From Anaerolineae bacterium (GTDB lineage Bacteria > Chloroflexota > Anaerolineae > Aggregatilineales > Aggregatilineaceae): 53,197 nt of DNA. The DNA lies in assembly GCA_016930015.1 (NCBI GenBank), contig JAFGHR010000036.1, forward strand, positions 1 to 53,197, in the 5' to 3' direction. Below, in pieces: positions 25,735 to 34,082 of the stretch. Under the pieces are notes generated by a model. The model saw only the letters and a program-made list of their open reading frames with translations, made no database searches and was not told the origin of the DNA. Each line of letters opens with the position of its first letter. Within the stretch, counting starts at the first letter, position 1. Both the position numbers and the translations under genes were made by a program.

Positions 25735-25787
25735 TCGTGTGTTGATCCGGCGTTGGAAATGCGCAGGATGGAGCAAAGGAGGATCGT

Positions 25788-27137
25788 ATGGGGACCAAAG
25801 CGGGCCTTGTCGAACGGGCGCTGCGGCGTGTCGGGTATGTCAAGTGGCGTCCGAGCAGCGTGATTCACCGTGTGGAGTCGTCCGTGTGGACCGATCCGCC
25901 GCCGGTCACGTCTCCGGCAGTCGATCAGGCGGCGCAGTACGCGGGCGTGTATATGACGAGTCCCTGGGTGTATGTGGCCGTCAACCGCATCGCGGAAGCG
26001 GCGGCGCTGGTGCCGTTTAACGTGGTCGCATACGGCGCCGCGCACGGTGATCACTCGCGCGCGGGTGAGGTCGGCGGCGGGTCCGCAGGGACGCCGCCGG
26101 GCGAGGTCGCGCTGCAAGATCACCCCTTTGAGCGGCTGCTGCGGCGGCCTAATCCACTGATGAGCCGTTTTGAACTGATCGAACACACCGTCGGTAACCT
26201 GGAAATTCACGGCAACGCGTACTGGTTTCTGGCCGGTGAGCCGGGCGGCCTGCCGCGTGAATTGTGGCCGCTGCGCCCGGATCGCGTCAGCATCGTGCCC
26301 GACCCTCAGCGCGGCGTGCGCGGTTATGTCTACGAGGTGGACGGCTACCGCGTCCCGCTGGACGCTGCCGAAGTGGTCCATTTCCGCCGCTGGCATCCGG
26401 CCAATGACTATTACGGCCTCAGCGCGCTCGAAGCCGCGCGGCTGGCCGTGGAATCCGATCGCGCCATGGCCGACTGGAATCACCGTTATTTTGGTGAGGG
26501 CCTGGCCGTTCCGGCGGGGATCGTCGCCATCCGTGAGCAGGTGAGCGATGCGGACTACGAGCGGCTCAAGCGTGAATGGCGGCTGGCCTATGGTGGGCGC
26601 GAGCGCAAAACCGCGTTTTTACGCGGCGCGTCGGTGGAATGGCACAACATCGGCCTCAGCCAGCACGACATGGATTTTCTCAACGCGCGGCGCTTCAACC
26701 GTGAGGAGATTTTCCAGATTTTCGGCATTCCGGTCGGCATGTTTAGCGAAAACGCCACCGAAGCTAACGCCCTGGTTGGTGAGCGTGTATTTATCGAGCG
26801 CACGTTGTGGCCCAAGCTGGTACGTATCGCGGAAAAAATCACGACTGATCTGCTGCCGTTTTACGGCTCGAATCTGGTGGGGCGCTTTGACGACATCCGG
26901 CCCCAGGATCGCTCGGCCATGCTCGAAGAAGTACGTGTCGCGCGCGGCATCCTGACCGTGGACGAACTCCGCGCTCGTTACTTCCAGTTGGGGCCGCTGC
27001 CGCCGGATGACGCGCCATCCGATTCGCTGGATGACGCCGCATCCGATCCGCCGGAGCCACCAGAATCACCGGCTTCGCCGAATTCAGAGAATCCGCCGGG
27101 TTCGAAGAATCCGCATGATCCAGCGAGCGAGGACTAG
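25788..27137 (+). CDS. HK97-family phage portal protein
   Basis: 449 residues, with AAAGGAGGATC before the ATG. Portal rings sit at the capsid vertex and act as the DNA channel. Family hallmarks are 'SPWVYVAVNRIAEAAALVPF' (clip/wing start), 'NPLMSRFELIEHTVGNLEIHGNAYWFL', 'LWPLRPDRVSIVPD', 'VVHFRRWHPANDYYGLSALEAARLAVESD' and 'FNREEIFQIFGIPVGMF'. The final ~45 residues are a Pro/Ser/Asp-rich tail (PPEPPESPASPNSENPP), unusual for a portal. It lies in the terminase operon and ends four bases before a terminator hairpin. In an ordinary HK97-type phage the protease would follow; here HEAT and TIR genes intervene. Confidence 0.93.
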   Translation: MGTKAGLVERALRRVGYVKWRPSSVIHRVESSVWTDPPPVTSPAVDQAAQYAGVYMTSPWVYVAVNRIAEAAALVPFNVVAYGAAHGDHSRAGEVGGGSAGTPPGEVALQDHPFERLLRRPNPLMSRFELIEHTVGNLEIHGNAYWFLAGEPGGLPRELWPLRPDRVSIVPDPQRGVRGYVYEVDGYRVPLDAAEVVHFRRWHPANDYYGLSALEAARLAVESDRAMADWNHRYFGEGLAVPAGIVAIREQVSDADYERLKREWRLAYGGRERKTAFLRGASVEWHNIGLSQHDMDFLNARRFNREEIFQIFGIPVGMFSENATEANALVGERVFIERTLWPKLVRIAEKITTDLLPFYGSNLVGRFDDIRPQDRSAMLEEVRVARGILTVDELRARYFQLGPLPPDDAPSDSLDDAASDPPEPPESPASPNSENPPGSKNPHDPASED

Positions 27138-27140
27138 CCG

Positions 27141-27167
27141 GTATAGGGGCGCGCAGGCAGTGCCCCT
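27141..27167 (+). terminator. Terminator after the portal gene
   Basis: AGGGGC (27141-27146) and GCCCCT (27158-27163) form a short stem followed by TTTTT, directly after the portal stop codon. It separates the terminase-portal transcript from the HEAT gene. Confidence 0.65.
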
Positions 27168-27287
27168 TTTTCATTTACCGGGCGAAATACATAATGCACC
27201 GGGTAACCTGTGGGAGTACAATAGAATTATGACCCGGCGGCATGTCAATATTGGCCGGGAATAACAAAATAAGGGACAGGTATCCCC

Positions 27288-27653
27288 ATGCCATTAGACC
27301 CCAATGCCGTACCCAGCCTGCTGCGCGCCTTGCAGCATGATGACGTGTATGTGCGGATCGTCGCCGCTGAAGCGCTGGGCAAAATCGGTAAGCCGGTGGC
27401 GATTGCGTCCCTGTTCACGACTCTGAATGATCAGCGGGCGGACGTGCGGCGGCGCGTGGTGCGCGCCCTGGAACGGATCGGCGTAGAAATTGGCGGGGCG
27501 CAGGTGGTGCCCGGCCTGGAACAGGCGCTCTCTGACGAGGAGCGAGCCGTGTCATGGACCGCTGAAAACGCGCTGCGGCGGCTCGACATTTCCAGCTCAC
27601 GGGTCGTGCTCGCGCGCTGGTATGACACGAGCAAAAAACACGCAGCGGGCTAA
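27288..27653 (+). CDS. Small HEAT-repeat protein
   Basis: 121 residues containing about three HEAT repeats ('VPSLLRALQHDDVYVRIVAAEALGKIG', 'FTTLNDQRADVRRRVVRALERIG', 'LEQALSDEERAVSWTAENALRRL') and a basic C-terminal tail. There is no signal or membrane segment. The ATG at 27288 follows GGACAGGTATCCCC, a weak ribosome site. It is inserted between portal and capsid genes and closely resembles the HEAT part of the TIR-HEAT protein that follows. A scaffold or partner role in that set is inferred. Confidence 0.75.
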   Translation: MPLDPNAVPSLLRALQHDDVYVRIVAAEALGKIGKPVAIASLFTTLNDQRADVRRRVVRALERIGVEIGGAQVVPGLEQALSDEERAVSWTAENALRRLDISSSRVVLARWYDTSKKHAAG

Positions 27654-27988
27654 GCGGCACATAGATTATTCGTATTCTACTATGTGTGTAAGCCTTACGG
27701 TACCTTTTATCTATTCTATGTATGCCCGGCATAGGGTATAATAAATCCGTCAAGCTCAGCCATACACAATACTATATTCAGGGTATTTTCTATCGTTCAT
27801 CTTGGTTGGTTGTGTATGGCGGGCGGCGACATGCTTGAAGCGGCAGTTGTGTAGTACGTTTCCCCTTGCAGTGCGCCCGGTATAGGGTGGGCGCGCTGTT
27901 GCCCTGCTCCTGCTGTACACCCTGCCAATCGATCGCTGCTGACCGGTAGCACAATGCCGGGATATCGGATTGATAGAGGGCGGAAACA
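27654..27988. other. 335-base gap between HEAT and TIR-HEAT genes
   Basis: No gene seen. It contains a TATAAT (27737-27742) without a convincing -35, and a 6-bp hairpin GCGCCC/GGGCGC (27873-27878, 27889-27894). It probably carries the promoter for the TIR-HEAT gene at 27989. Confidence 0.4.
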
Positions 27989-29563
27989 ATGGGCCATCTG
28001 TTTATTTCTTATCATGCTGATGATGCTGAATTTGCCATCGGGCTGATGCACCAGCTTGACGATGCGGGCTTTTCTGTTTGGGAGGATAACGAACACCTGC
28101 GGGATGGCGTGGATTGGCATGAAGCCATCGACCAGGCGATTCGTGAAGCGTCCGCGCTGATCGTGATCCTGACGCCTGCGGCCAAAGCATCCGAGCAGGT
28201 GATCTATGAATGGACCTTTGCGCTGGGCGTAGGCGTGGCCGTGATCCCCGTGTTACGCGAACAGACGGCGCTGCATCCTCGCCTGGAAACCCTGCCTGTT
28301 CTGGACTTCAGCGCAGATGCTCAGCCCTGGGGTAAGTTGGTCCGGCAGGTCCAGGAATCGACGGGCGGGCACCGGTCGCTGCCGGATGGGCACCGGTCGC
28401 TGCCGGCAGGTGGGCATGTCGGTGCCCATCAGGGGCGGCCCTCGTCACTGCTGGAACAGGCACAGCCCGGCGCCATGCCGCGTTTTTTAGAGCGTATTCG
28501 CAGCCGTGAGCATGCGCATGGTGACGATCTGGGCGCGCTTGACATGACTCGCCCGGATGCTGTGGATAAACTGATCGAGTTGCTGGACAGCCAGAACCGG
28601 GATACACGTATTTCCGCTGTGCGGCGGTTGGCCGACTGCGGTGAAAAAGCCGCGATTCCGGCGCTGATCCGGCTGCTGCGTGATGCGGATACGCGCGTGC
28701 GTGACGCGGCAGTGTATGCGCTGGGTCGACTCAAGGCGGCAGCAGCGGTTCCCGGTTTGTTAGAAGTGCTGCGCAGCGGGCGTCCTGGCCCGTTTGGTAA
28801 CGCGCTGAACAACCCGGTGATTGCAGAGGCGCTGCGTGAAATCGGTACACCCGCCGTGCCGGTTCTACTCGACGCCTTAAGTGACCAGGATTGGCGTGTT
28901 CGTCTTCAGGTGATCGAGACTCTAGGCAGCATTCGTGCCGCCGAAGCCGCCCCGATGCTGACCGGCATGCTGCATGATGCTGAATGGCGCGTGCGCTGGC
29001 GGGCTGCCGAGGCATTGGGCAAGCTCAACGCGACCGGTGCAGCGGTGCGTGACCTGTCGCTGGCATTGAGCGATAATAACGACGACGTGCGGATCGCGGC
29101 GGCGTGGGCGCTGCGCCAGATCAAAGACCCCGGTGCGATCCCGGCCTTGATCCGGGCGCTGCACGATTGCGAATGGCGTGTGCGCTGGACCGCTGCTGAA
29201 GCGCTGTGGACGATCGGTCCGGCGGCAGTGCCGCTGCTGTTGGATACCCTGCATGATCGGGATGATTATGTGCGGCGGGCGGCAGGGCGTGCCCTGGCCC
29301 AGATCGGCGAAACATCGGTGCCGGGTTTGGTCGCGCTGCTGGCTGATGATAACTGGGATGTGCGGGGCGCGGCGGCGGCGGCTTTGCACGAAATCGGTGA
29401 AGCGGCAGTACCCGCGCTGGTTTCCCGCCTGGTCGATGGCAATTGGCAGGCCGGTTGGGCGGCTGCCGAAGCCCTGCGCCAGATTGGCTCACCCGATGCG
29501 CTGGAGGCCGTTACCATGTGGGAAGACAATACCCTGGACGGGGACGATCCCGCCGAGGCATAA
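27989..29563 (+). CDS. TIR domain-HEAT repeat fusion protein 1
   Basis: 524 residues. Residues 1-~125 are a TIR domain: 'HLFISYHADDAEFAIGLMHQLDDAGFSVWED' at the start, and 'ASALIVILTPAAKASEQVIYEWTFALG' with E74 at the position of the catalytic glutamate of TIR NADases. A linker with two GHRSLP repeats (~127-140) follows. Residues ~185-510 are about ten HEAT repeats (e.g. 'PALIRLLRDADTRVRDAAVYALGRL'). TIR domains signal by cleaving NAD+ or making cyclic-ADP-ribose-type molecules; the HEAT solenoid would sense or bind a partner. It sits between portal and capsid genes and has a paralogue at 30574. No effector protein is adjacent, so it may act alone. Confidence 0.88.
   Translation: MGHLFISYHADDAEFAIGLMHQLDDAGFSVWEDNEHLRDGVDWHEAIDQAIREASALIVILTPAAKASEQVIYEWTFALGVGVAVIPVLREQTALHPRLETLPVLDFSADAQPWGKLVRQVQESTGGHRSLPDGHRSLPAGGHVGAHQGRPSSLLEQAQPGAMPRFLERIRSREHAHGDDLGALDMTRPDAVDKLIELLDSQNRDTRISAVRRLADCGEKAAIPALIRLLRDADTRVRDAAVYALGRLKAAAAVPGLLEVLRSGRPGPFGNALNNPVIAEALREIGTPAVPVLLDALSDQDWRVRLQVIETLGSIRAAEAAPMLTGMLHDAEWRVRWRAAEALGKLNATGAAVRDLSLALSDNNDDVRIAAAWALRQIKDPGAIPALIRALHDCEWRVRWTAAEALWTIGPAAVPLLLDTLHDRDDYVRRAAGRALAQIGETSVPGLVALLADDNWDVRGAAAAALHEIGEAAVPALVSRLVDGNWQAGWAAAEALRQIGSPDALEAVTMWEDNTLDGDDPAEA
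28367..28406 (+). repeat. 19-bp tandem repeat in the TIR-HEAT 1 linker
   Basis: GGGCACCGGTCGCTGCCGG occurs at 28367-28385 and again at 28388-28406 (period 21 bases), encoding the repeated GHRSLP of the interdomain linker. Confidence 0.8.
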
Positions 29564-29637
29564 CCGCCGGAAAACCGGACTGGTTATAAACCAATTTGTT
29601 TTTGATTCGAAACCGATGTTAGCGAGTGTTTATTGCA

Positions 29638-29643
29638 TATAAT
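29638..29643 (+). promoter_or_regulatory. Candidate -10 for the LysM protein gene
   Basis: TATAAT occurs 39 bases before the ATG at 29682 in an AT-rich context; no clear -35 is present. Confidence 0.4.
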
Positions 29644-29681
29644 TAACGTCAAAGAAACGTGGTTTTTGAGGGGTATGGGCC

Positions 29682-30347
29682 ATGAAAAAGACGTTGCATT
29701 TCGTGAAATTCTCCTATGTGATGTTGGCCGTTATAGTGTGCTTGATGGCCGGTCTGGGGCAAGCGGTACCGGCGTATGCGGACCAAAGCGGGCCGGATGC
29801 GGCCTTCGTACAGGCCGAACCCCTTGCCGCCCGGTTTACGTTTAAGTGTCCCGGTGATGGCGTGGAAGTGGTGGACGGCAGCGGGAAATCCGTGCTGCGC
29901 GCATCATTCTCCCAGATCGCGCTGCCGCTGGCGGTGGCGATCGGCACCCAGCAAAACCAGCCGATCATATACGGGGCGGGGGTCAGCTTGTGGGCGCTGA
30001 AGTCGAACGAACTCCAGGCGCATAATGATTCGAATCCCGATCAAACCAAGGTGATCGTTCCGGCGAGTATTTGCGGCCCGATCGACTTCACGCCGGCGTA
30101 TTATGGTACGGTAACCATCGTGCAGCCGGTGCCCGTTTACCAGGTGGTGTACCAGCCGGTGGCGACGGTGACGGTTATACAGCCGGTAGTTGCCGCGCCT
30201 GGTGGTATTGTATACGTCGTGCAGCCGGGTGACACGCTCTACCGGATCGCGCTGCGTTACGGTTCGACGGTGGGCGCGATCGCTGCCGTCAACGGGATCG
30301 CCAACGTGAACCGAATTTACGTCGGCCAGCGGTTGATCATTCCTTAG
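29682..30347 (+). CDS. Secreted LysM-domain protein
   Basis: 221 residues. A signal peptide occupies residues 1-~33 (MKK, hydrophobic core, AYA cleavage). A beta-rich middle region of ~140 residues has a repetitive Val/Gln/Pro stretch ('VQPVPVYQVVYQPVATVTVIQPVV'). A single LysM domain lies at ~176-221: 'YVVQPGDTLYRIALRYGSTVGAIAAVNGI...IYVGQRLIIP'. LysM binds GlcNAc-containing glycans such as peptidoglycan, so the protein should sit at the cell wall. It lies between two TIR-HEAT genes. It could be a wall-attachment part of the same system or an unrelated neighbour. Confidence 0.85.
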   Translation: MKKTLHFVKFSYVMLAVIVCLMAGLGQAVPAYADQSGPDAAFVQAEPLAARFTFKCPGDGVEVVDGSGKSVLRASFSQIALPLAVAIGTQQNQPIIYGAGVSLWALKSNELQAHNDSNPDQTKVIVPASICGPIDFTPAYYGTVTIVQPVPVYQVVYQPVATVTVIQPVVAAPGGIVYVVQPGDTLYRIALRYGSTVGAIAAVNGIANVNRIYVGQRLIIP

Positions 30348-30573
30348 CCGGGGCGTGCGTCACAAACAGGTCGAAGATCACAGCGCTGGAGACAGTTATC
30401 TCCGGCGTTGGTTGTTCGCCGTCATGCACGCGTATGATCCATGCAGCGGCGAGGTGTGATAAGATAAGAAGTCCGCCGAGTACGTTGGGGCCACAGCAGG
30501 GCAATATGGGGAAGCTGTATGCTCCGCGTGCTCGGCGGTTGGTTACATTGTTATACGAGATGAGCGGGCAAAA

Positions 30574-31911
30574 ATGGCGCATGTCTTTGTATCCTACAAA
30601 CACGATGACGGTGATTTCGCCGCCGCGCTCAAGCAGCACATCGAAGCGGCGGGATTTGATGTATGGATGGATATCGATTTGCGGGCGGGGGATGTGTGGC
30701 GTGAAGCTATCGACCACGCGCTCCGCCAGTCATACGTGTGTGTCGTGATCATGACTCCGGCGGCCAGCGAGTCACCGTATGTGACGTATGAATGGGCGTA
30801 TGCCTGGGGCGCGGGTGTGCGCGTGATCCCGGTGCTGCTGGAACCAACCGATTTGCATCCCCGCCTGGAAGCATTGCAATACCTTGATTTTACCGACCGG
30901 ATGAACCGGCCCTGGGACACATTACTTCAGCATATCGGTGATATTGCTGGCGAATACCAGGCTGTGGCGATACATGTGCCACGTGATGCGCCGCCCGCCG
31001 TCAAGCAGGCGGTTTTGGCCCTGGACAGTCCGGATTCCGATGAACGTGTGGCGGCGATGGATAGCCTGGCCCAGATGGATCACCCGGCGGCGGTGCAGGT
31101 GCTGCTCGGTGCATTGAATCACCCGACACGTGATGTACGCATTCAGGCCGTGATGCGACTGGCAGCCATGCCGGGTGTGACGGATGACCGGATAGCTCCG
31201 GTGCTGGTGGAAGCGCTGGAACATGACGATTACACGGTCCGCCGCGATGCCGCACGCGCTCTGAAAGACGTGGGTGATGCGGGCGCTGTGCCTAAATTGA
31301 TTGACCGGCTGCTAGATGAAGCATCGTCGGTGCGCCAGGCCGCGATCGGGGCGCTGGGTGCGCTGGGTGACGAGTCGGTGATCCCGCACCTGGTGGCGTA
31401 CCTGGATGACAAAACGTTTTTGGTTCGTAAGGCCGCTGTCGAAGCACTCGCCGGGTTTGGGGAAGCGGCGGTGCCGGGCCTGGTGAAAGCATTAGGCGAC
31501 GAACACCACGAAATCCGCCCGCTGGCGGCTGCTATTCTGGCCGATATCGGTCCGGCAGCAGTACCGGCGCTGCGCGACGCGTTAAACGACCCGGACTGGC
31601 GGGTGCGGGTCAATGCGGCGGCTACATTGGGTACTATTGGTGATGCGGTGGTTGTGCCGGACCTAATCCCGCTGCTGCGTGAACAGGGTCGCGAGGGCGG
31701 TGGAAGCCGGGCGGTGCGCCAGACAGCCGCCAGGGCACTGGGCCGGATCGGTGATCCGGCAGCGATACAGCCGCTCGTAACGGCCTTGAACGCCAAGGAT
31801 CACAAGGATGTCAAGGACGACATCGCCCGTGCCCTGTTGGCGATTGATACGCCGGAAGCCCGTCACGCGGTCGAGCAGTGGGCCAAACGTTCCCGCTGGC
31901 TCCCCCGGTAA
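30574..31911 (+). CDS. TIR domain-HEAT repeat fusion protein 2
   Basis: 445 residues, a paralogue of the protein at 27989 with a shorter linker. TIR domain 1-~120: 'HVFVSYKHDDGDFAAALKQHIEAAGFDVWMD' and 'VCVVIMTPAASESPYVTYEWAYAWGAG', with the putative catalytic glutamate E73. HEAT repeats run from ~145 to 440 (e.g. 'LVEALEHDDYTVRRDAARALKDVG', 'ALRDALNDPDWRVRVNAAATLG'). No signal or membrane segment is seen. It is placed directly upstream of the capsid operon regulatory cassette. An NAD+-consuming signalling or defence role is inferred from the TIR family; nothing in the sequence shows the trigger. Confidence 0.88.
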   Translation: MAHVFVSYKHDDGDFAAALKQHIEAAGFDVWMDIDLRAGDVWREAIDHALRQSYVCVVIMTPAASESPYVTYEWAYAWGAGVRVIPVLLEPTDLHPRLEALQYLDFTDRMNRPWDTLLQHIGDIAGEYQAVAIHVPRDAPPAVKQAVLALDSPDSDERVAAMDSLAQMDHPAAVQVLLGALNHPTRDVRIQAVMRLAAMPGVTDDRIAPVLVEALEHDDYTVRRDAARALKDVGDAGAVPKLIDRLLDEASSVRQAAIGALGALGDESVIPHLVAYLDDKTFLVRKAAVEALAGFGEAAVPGLVKALGDEHHEIRPLAAAILADIGPAAVPALRDALNDPDWRVRVNAAATLGTIGDAVVVPDLIPLLREQGREGGGSRAVRQTAARALGRIGDPAAIQPLVTALNAKDHKDVKDDIARALLAIDTPEARHAVEQWAKRSRWLPR

Positions 31912-32040
31912 GACGAGCATAGGCTGAGATTATTTCGCCCGGTTTTTCCCGTATATACACATCGCTGCGCCGTTCATCCGAGCGGCGTTTTTGATTCCCA
32001 CGAGTCCGCATCTGCGTGCTCGCGGGCGCTGCACATTCGC

Positions 32041-32119
32041 GGATACCTGTGACAGTTAACTGTCACAGCTAAAAATGAGCGGTTAGCGGTGAAGACAAAC
32101 AGAACGTTTGTGCTAAAAT
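32041..32119 (+). promoter_or_regulatory. Operator/promoter cassette B upstream of the protease-capsid gene
   Basis: A perfect 22-bp palindrome (32047-32068; arm CTGTGACAGTT) lies upstream of AGCGGTTAGCGG. Then come AAGACA as a -35-like hexamer (32092-32097), GAAC-N4-GTGC (32102-32113) and an extended -10 TGC-TAAAAT (32111-32119). The order, the CTGTCACAG and ACAGTTA words, the AGACA hexamer and the GAAC-N4-GTGC box abutting the -10 all match cassette A at 23861. Predicted transcription starts near 32126, upstream of the strong ribosome site for ATG 32182. Confidence 0.65.
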
Positions 32120-32181
32120 AGAAAATGTCGACCGCAAGTGTGACCGCATTTGCGGCATACACGGGCAGGCAAGGAGGAACC

Positions 32182-34044
32182 ATGAAACAACGCGAGTCTC
32201 CCGCGAACGCGGCGGCACATCTGACCGCCGTCAAAGCGCTGGACGACGCCGGGCGTGTCGGGGGGTATCTGGTGGTGTGGGGCAGCCAGCAGCAGCGCGA
32301 TCTGCAAGGCGAGTTTTTCTCACCGCAGACCGACCTGGGGCTGGACTGGTATCCGCGCCGCCCGGTACTCTACCATCACGGGCTGGATCGTGATCTTGGC
32401 CCGGTGATGATCGGGCAGATCGAGCGGCTGGCCCCGGATGATACCGGCATCTGGGTGGAAGCACAGCTCGATATGCGCAGCCGGTGGGCGCGGGCGGTGC
32501 TGGATTTGGTCGATCAGGAGGCGCTGGGCTGGAGCAGCGGCAGCCTGCCGCACCTGGTCAGCGTGGCGGCTGACGGCCACATCCGGTGCTGGCCGATTGT
32601 CGAAGGCAGCCTCACGCCGACACCCGCTGAACCGCGTTTTACCGACGTGGTCGCCGTCAAGACGGCTTACCAGGCGTTGGGCCTGCCGACCGACCGGCTC
32701 GACGCGCCGCCAGCCGGTCATGAGTCCGGTGAACGAGTTGACATAACCGCGAGTGTGGATGGAGGGAACATGAACAACCAACAGCAGGGCAACGGCCAGG
32801 GCACCGCGATCAAGCGGCTGCCTGCGGCCCAGGTCGCGCACCGCCCGGATATGCCCCGGATCGAGGTGCGCAGCAAGTACGCCGATCTCGACGCGATCGA
32901 CATGGCGTTTATGCATACGTGGCTCAGCCGCAGCGGGCAGTGGTCGGCCTCGTCGGCGTTTTTGCGCGAACTGGCACACAAGGCGTTCCGCGCCGTGGAT
33001 CATGGTGATCTGGACGCGGGGGCGTTACGCGACCTGCCGGTCAAATCCGATGAACTGATGCACACCGAGTCGGAGGGTTACGGCCAGGACTGGGTGCCGG
33101 ATATCTGGTCCAGCGAGCTGTGGCGCAAGGCACGCACCGAAAACGTGATCCTGCCCCTGTTCCGCGTGATCGAGATGCCGTCCAACCCGTTCGAACTGCC
33201 GATCTCCGGCACCGATCCATCGGTGTATTACGTGCCGGAAACGCAGGACGAAAGTGGTCTGTCACTGGGTGCCACCAACCCGATCCCCGACAGCCAGATC
33301 GGCAGCGGCAAGGTGACACTGGCGGCCAAAAAGCTGGCGCTGCGTGTCGGCTTTTCGGCGGAACTGGTGGAAGATGCGGCGATCCCGCTGATCCCGCTGT
33401 ATCGCGAGCAGGCGCTGCGCGTGATGACCGACGCGATCGATCATGTGCTGCTCAACGGCGATACCGAAACCGGCGCGACCGGCAACATCAACAGCGATGA
33501 CGGCGCACCGGCCAGCACGGCCAAATACCTGGTGTTTGACGGGCTGCGCAAACTGCCGCTGGTCACCAACACGGATAACCAACAAGACGCTGCCGGTGCG
33601 CCGACCGTGGCGCTGCTGCGTACCACGCGTTTTTTGATGGCGCCGCGTTATGCACTCCGTCCCACGGACTGCGCCTGGATTGTGGATGGCAGCACCTATG
33701 CTAAGTTATTGTCGGTGACCGAGGTGGCGACGGTCGATAAATACGGTCCGCATGCGACCGTGTTGACGGGCGAGATCGCCAAAGTGGACGGCGTGCCGGT
33801 GCTCGTTAGTGCGGAAATGCCGCTCACTGCCGATGATGGCAAAGCCAATTCGAGCGGTAATACCAAGGGGCAGGCGGTGTGTGTGTACCGTCCTGGTTGG
33901 ATTGTCGGCTACCGGCGGCGGGTGGCGGCAACCATGGACTACCTGCCGTACTACGACGCTTACCAGATGGTGGCGACGGTACGCCTGGCGTTCGGTCGTT
34001 TTGATACGGATGTAGCCAGCGGGCTGTACAACATCACGGTGTAA
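32182..34044 (+). CDS. Fused prohead protease and HK97-fold major capsid protein
   Basis: 620 residues from the ATG at 32182, with AAGGAGG directly upstream; the frame is open to 32125 but that lies at the predicted transcription start. Residues ~15-165 are an HK97-type prohead protease (family U35): 'AGRVGGYLVVWG', 'PVLYHHG' with H65/H66, 'GWSSGSLP' with S118/S119, and 'EGSLTPTPAEPRF'. Residues ~200-620 are an HK97-fold capsid protein: a delta-like helical region, 'WVPDIWSSELWRKARTENVILPLFRVIEMPSNPFELPI', 'AKKLALRVGFSAELVEDAAIPLIPLYREQAL' and 'PGWIVGYRRRVAATMDYLPYYDAYQMVATVRLAF'. The protease would cut itself from the shell. An internal ATG (32770) with its own GGAGGG lies exactly at the junction. 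Confidence 0.9.
   Translation: MKQRESPANAAAHLTAVKALDDAGRVGGYLVVWGSQQQRDLQGEFFSPQTDLGLDWYPRRPVLYHHGLDRDLGPVMIGQIERLAPDDTGIWVEAQLDMRSRWARAVLDLVDQEALGWSSGSLPHLVSVAADGHIRCWPIVEGSLTPTPAEPRFTDVVAVKTAYQALGLPTDRLDAPPAGHESGERVDITASVDGGNMNNQQQGNGQGTAIKRLPAAQVAHRPDMPRIEVRSKYADLDAIDMAFMHTWLSRSGQWSASSAFLRELAHKAFRAVDHGDLDAGALRDLPVKSDELMHTESEGYGQDWVPDIWSSELWRKARTENVILPLFRVIEMPSNPFELPISGTDPSVYYVPETQDESGLSLGATNPIPDSQIGSGKVTLAAKKLALRVGFSAELVEDAAIPLIPLYREQALRVMTDAIDHVLLNGDTETGATGNINSDDGAPASTAKYLVFDGLRKLPLVTNTDNQQDAAGAPTVALLRTTRFLMAPRYALRPTDCAWIVDGSTYAKLLSVTEVATVDKYGPHATVLTGEIAKVDGVPVLVSAEMPLTADDGKANSSGNTKGQAVCVYRPGWIVGYRRRVAATMDYLPYYDAYQMVATVRLAFGRFDTDVASGLYNITV
32761..32772 (+). promoter_or_regulatory. Internal ribosome site and in-frame ATG at the protease/capsid junction
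   Basis: GGAGGG (32761-32766) precedes ATG 32770, codon 197 of the fusion, where the capsid part begins. Spacing is short (three bases), so initiation may be weak, but it could yield free capsid protein of ~424 residues. Confidence 0.5.
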
Positions 34045-34055
34045 GCTTGCGTGCA

Positions 34056-34079
34056 GCGGTTGATCGAGAATTCAACCGC
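34056..34079. terminator. Hairpin between capsid gene and convergent FHA gene
   Basis: GCGGTTGA (34056-34063) pairs perfectly with TCAACCGC (34072-34079) across eight bases. It lies in the 38-base gap between convergent stop codons. There is no T-run, so activity as a terminator is uncertain. Confidence 0.4.
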
Positions 34080-34082
34080 GCG

